Below are positions 61,681 to 64,000 of a stretch of 64,000 nt of DNA, one piece after another (position 1 is the stretch's first letter; each line of letters starts with the position of its first letter). Both the position numbers and the translations under genes were made by a program. The stretch is from contig NZ_CP166194.1 in assembly GCF_045679545.1 (NCBI RefSeq), positions 2,542,001 through 2,606,000 on the forward strand, read 5' to 3'. Under the pieces are notes generated by a model. That model did no database searches. It saw nothing but the letters and a program-made list of their open reading frames with translations, and was not told the origin of the DNA. The DNA comes from Enterovibrio sp045679545 (lineage in GTDB: Bacteria; Pseudomonadota; Gammaproteobacteria; Enterobacterales; Vibrionaceae).

Positions 61681-62162
61681 TAGTAGTTACCTTGTTTTTG
61701 CTGCTCAGTGTATTCAAGCGGCGTGTGGCTCTTGTTCATTGCTTCCGCAATTTCAGGTGGCATGTATTCTTCGTCATGCTTCGCAAGCACTTCACTCGCG
61801 TAAACAGTCGTCGCGTTGATAAGTTCGCCTTGCGCCACAATACCTTGCCCTTCACGGAACAGGTCAGGAAGAATGCCTTCAAATTCGACAGTCACTTCAG
61901 GGCCGATGTCCGCCACTCTAAACGTCACTTTTAACGATTCAGGATCACGACTCACTGAATCTTCAACCACCATGCCACCAATGCGAAGTCGCTGGCCAAC
62001 ATAAGGTTTAGAACCGTCGGGTTTGCCTTGCACGATTTCGGTTGGTGTGTAGAAAAGATCCATGTTCTGATTCAACGCATACACCATCAAACCAACGGTG
62101 GAGCCAACCCCTAGTACCAGAGCAAGCGCCAGCCCTAATCGTTTTTTACGTCTTGGGTTCAT
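61680..62162 (-). CDS. ccmE: Haem chaperone CcmE
   Basis: 160 residues. One N-terminal anchor (9-28) and a periplasmic OB fold. The haem-binding His129 lies in VLAKHDEEYMPPE, with a nearby tyrosine. It carries haem from CcmC to CcmF. ATG overlaps the ccmD stop by four bases. Confidence 0.97.
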   Translation of the reverse strand: MNPRRKKRLGLALALVLGVGSTVGLMVYALNQNMDLFYTPTEIVQGKPDGSKPYVGQRLRIGGMVVEDSVSRDPESLKVTFRVADIGPEVTVEFEGILPDLFREGQGIVAQGELINATTVYASEVLAKHDEEYMPPEIAEAMNKSHTPLEYTEQQKQGNY

Positions 62163-62365
62163 AAGGTGTTCTCCATCTTTTGGGCTTTCTCAATACGTTG
62201 CTCTCGGGCAACTTTGTTCTTAATTTCGCGATACAATTTTCGACGCGTGAGATGGGCCGAAAACACCACCCAAAACATGGCGAAAAACGTAATTGCAAAT
62301 GAACTCCAAACATAAGCGGCATAGCCACCCATATCCAAAAATGCGGAGAAGGAACTAAAATGCAT
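62159..62365 (-). CDS. ccmD: Haem exporter small subunit CcmD
   Basis: 68 residues with a single membrane segment (about 13-38, GGYAAYVWSSFAITFFAMFW) and a basic cytoplasmic tail (RRKLYREIKNKVAREQR). Releases holo-CcmE from CcmABCD. Two bases after the ccmC stop. Size and position decide the assignment. Confidence 0.93.
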   Translation of the reverse strand: MHFSSFSAFLDMGGYAAYVWSSFAITFFAMFWVVFSAHLTRRKLYREIKNKVAREQRIEKAQKMENTL

Positions 62366-62367
62366 GG

Positions 62368-63105
62368 CTAAGCTCTCCCTACCAATTCACGTACCCACGG
62401 ACGGTGCGATTCACGTTGTAATATTTGGTTTTTCAGCGCCATCAATGTCGCAGCGCCAAAGAAGAATGCAAAGCCAAATAGGTTAAGCAGCAATGGCCAC
62501 AACATCTCAGAGGCTATCGATGGCTTGGCAAATTTAGTGATAGTTGCCCCCTGATGCAGGGTATTCCACCACTCTACGGAGAAGTGAATAATCGGCAAGT
62601 TAATCACACCAACCATCGCCAAAATTCCCGCGGCACGAGCGGCCGTGCGGTCATCATCAAATGCGTTGTAGAGCGCGATAACACCGAGATAAAGGAACAG
62701 CAAAATAAGTTCAGACGTTAAGCGAGCATCCCACACCCACCATGCACCCCACATAGGCTTGCCCCATACTGCACCAGTCACCAGTGCGATAAAGGTAAAT
62801 ACGGCCCCCACCGGCGCCATCGCCGCTGCCGCCCAATCAGACGTTTTGATTTGCCACACCATACCAATGAACGCGGCAATGGCCATCGACATGTAAGCGC
62901 CCATTGACCAAATGGCCGCGGGTACATGAATGTATATGATTCGGAAGCTATCGCCTTGCTGATAGTCAGCGGGCGCGAATGCCAAACCCCAAACTGTACC
63001 TGTAATCAAAGACAACAGTGCGAGTACCGCAAACCAAGGCAATAGCGTATTACATAACTTGTAGGTTGCCTCTGGCTTGGCATAAGGATGAAGCCATTTC
63101 CACAT
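62368..63105 (-). CDS. ccmC: Haem-handling protein CcmC
   Basis: 245 residues from the ATG at 63105, the E. coli length; the frame is open to a TTG at 63123 but MWKWLHPYAK is the normal beginning. Six membrane segments; the WWD motif GKPMWGAWWVWDARLTSEL and two conserved histidines (IIYIHVPAAIWSMG, IIHFSVEWWNTLHQG) bind haem. It attaches haem to CcmE. Confidence 0.96.
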   Translation of the reverse strand: MWKWLHPYAKPEATYKLCNTLLPWFAVLALLSLITGTVWGLAFAPADYQQGDSFRIIYIHVPAAIWSMGAYMSMAIAAFIGMVWQIKTSDWAAAAMAPVGAVFTFIALVTGAVWGKPMWGAWWVWDARLTSELILLFLYLGVIALYNAFDDDRTAARAAGILAMVGVINLPIIHFSVEWWNTLHQGATITKFAKPSIASEMLWPLLLNLFGFAFFFGAATLMALKNQILQRESHRPWVRELVGRA

Positions 63106-63141
63106 TACTTTTATCGCTCTCAATTAATCACAAAAATGGGG

Positions 63142-63810
63142 CTATTGAACGCTCACACGCAATGCTGCGGACACAGCAAACGGCATGAGTGTTGCCGAAC
63201 CCACCAGCATTGCACCTAAAATCGCAAGCTGACCGTTGATCGGAAAGCCATTCGAGGCCATCTCGATCGCTGACGTTGCAAAGATCAAAACAGGTATGAA
63301 CAAAGGCAGAACAAGAAGGCTGAGCAAAACACCACCTTTACGTAGCCCTACCGTAAGCGCAACACCAATTGCCCCCAAAAAACTCAAGGTTGGCGTACCA
63401 AGCAACAATGTAAGCACCACGGCTTTATAAGTTGCCCAATCTAAAGACAGTAATACTGCCAATAGCGGACTTATGATCAACAAAGGCAAACCTGTCAGCA
63501 GCCAATGGGCAACAATTTTAGCAAAAGCCAATACCGATAAAGGCTCTGGCATCAATAACATTTGCTCTAGTGACCCATCAATAAAGTCGTCACGGAACAA
63601 GCGCTCTAGGGATAGTACAGCGGCTAGCAACGCTGCTACCCAGATAATACCAGGCGCAATGTCAGCCAGCAGGTTTGGACCGGGCCCAATCCCTAGCGGA
63701 AAAAGCGTGATCACTATGATGAAAAACCACAACGGGTTCAGCATGTCTGATTGACGTCGATACGCAATAAGCAGTTCGCGTCGAATCACCTGATACATGG
63801 CCAATCCCAT
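63142..63810 (-). CDS. ccmB: Haem exporter permease CcmB
   Basis: 222 residues with six membrane segments. NPLWFFIIVITLFPLGIGP and PGIIWVAALLAAVLSLERLF, ending DGSLEQMLLMPEP, are the CcmB signature. ABC permease acting with CcmA to release holo-CcmE. The ATG at 63810 overlaps the ccmA stop by one base; a second in-frame ATG is at 63798. Confidence 0.95.
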   Translation of the reverse strand: MGLAMYQVIRRELLIAYRRQSDMLNPLWFFIIVITLFPLGIGPGPNLLADIAPGIIWVAALLAAVLSLERLFRDDFIDGSLEQMLLMPEPLSVLAFAKIVAHWLLTGLPLLIISPLLAVLLSLDWATYKAVVLTLLLGTPTLSFLGAIGVALTVGLRKGGVLLSLLVLPLFIPVLIFATSAIEMASNGFPINGQLAILGAMLVGSATLMPFAVSAALRVSVQ

Positions 63811-64000
63811 TACGCGCCCAACCTAATGCGGCGCAACAACGGATTTCCGTCAAACATATCTTGGTGGGTGGTGAACAACACCATCCCTCCGTCGTCTACA
63901 TGTTTTTGAAAGAGATTTTCCAGCACTTTTACGCCTTGCTTATCGATTGCGGTAAGAGGTTCATCAAGTATCCACAGCGGCGATTTGCTGATCCACAGTC
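63810..64000 (-). CDS. ccmA: Haem exporter ATPase CcmA, 5' end outside window
   Basis: Only the last 62 codons are inside. The visible part has Walker B LWILDEPLTAID with the D-loop, then MVLFTTHQDMF with the switch histidine and a basic end (LLRRIRLGA). The stop TAA at 63812-63810 overlaps the ccmB start. Context and motif leave little doubt. Confidence 0.92.
   Translation of the reverse strand, partial: LWISKSPLWILDEPLTAIDKQGVKVLENLFQKHVDDGGMVLFTTHQDMFDGNPLLRRIRLGA

Noticed and set aside
1..64000. tRNA, rRNA, insertion sequences or prophage genes
   Set aside because: I looked for cloverleaf-like CCA ends, transposase motifs and phage structural genes in the gaps and saw none; all sizeable gaps are accounted for in the feature list.

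Overview
The window looks like a chromosomal segment of a marine gammaproteobacterium of the family Vibrionaceae (Vibrio/Grimontia/Enterovibrio type). The evidence is the gene order fabB-mnmC-yfcL-epmC-aroC-prmB-smrB-sixA-fadJ-fadI-fadL-mlaA, shared in outline with E. coli, together with features frequent in vibrios: a very long acidic FimV/HubP, an M16 insulinase between sixA and fadJ, an ECF sigma/DUF3379 pair beside fadL, two tandem fadL genes and a ccmABCDEFGHI operon beside mlaA. Genus-level placement is inference.

Positions 1 to about 18,430 hold an AT-rich, single-direction (minus strand) Wzx/Wzy-dependent surface polysaccharide (probably O-antigen) cluster, cut at the left edge. In transcription order it reads: rfaH, a JUMPstart/ops element, wzz, wecB, wecC, a tviB/wbpO-type dehydrogenase, a wbpP-type epimerase, wzx, a GT4 glycosyltransferase, wzy, four more GT4 glycosyltransferases, fnlA, fnlB, fnlC and a wbuB-like transferase. 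The sugar-nucleotide enzymes predict UDP-ManNAcA (WecB/WecC), UDP-GalNAcA or GlcNAcA (TviB/WbpP type) and UDP-L-FucNAc (FnlABC), so the repeat unit is likely acidic and rich in amino sugars. RfaH is encoded immediately before the ops element it is expected to read, so the antiterminator and its target lie next to each other.

From 19.2 to 40.1 kb come an RssB-like response regulator, a divergent LysR regulator, a Yip1-family membrane protein, and then a minus-strand run of housekeeping genes (purF, cvpA, dedD, folC, accD, truA, fimV/hubP, asd, pdxB, fabB). These are followed by plus-strand mnmC and minus-strand yfcL-epmC. The fabB 3' untranslated region ends in a strong terminator and is a candidate for the FadR-linked sRNA FarS described from the fabB 3' UTR in Vibrio cholerae.

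From 40.4 to 57.3 kb are a TRIC-type channel gene whose stop codon lies in a 7-bp tandem repeat, then aroC, prmB, smrB, sixA, an M16 peptidase, fadIJ, an ECF sigma factor with a DUF3379 partner, two fadL paralogues and mlaA. Sequences containing TGGTCAG, like FadR operators, lie upstream of fadI (a complete palindrome), fabB, fadL1 and fadL2 (half-sites), suggesting a locally concentrated FadR regulon. A 750-bp gap between fadI and the sigma gene holds a minus-strand terminator with no gene in front of it, which points to an unannotated transcript.

From 57.3 kb to the right edge is the cytochrome c maturation operon ccmABCDEFGHI, on the minus strand with overlapping start/stop codons and ccmA cut at the edge. 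I see no tRNA, rRNA, CRISPR array, insertion sequence or prophage in the window.
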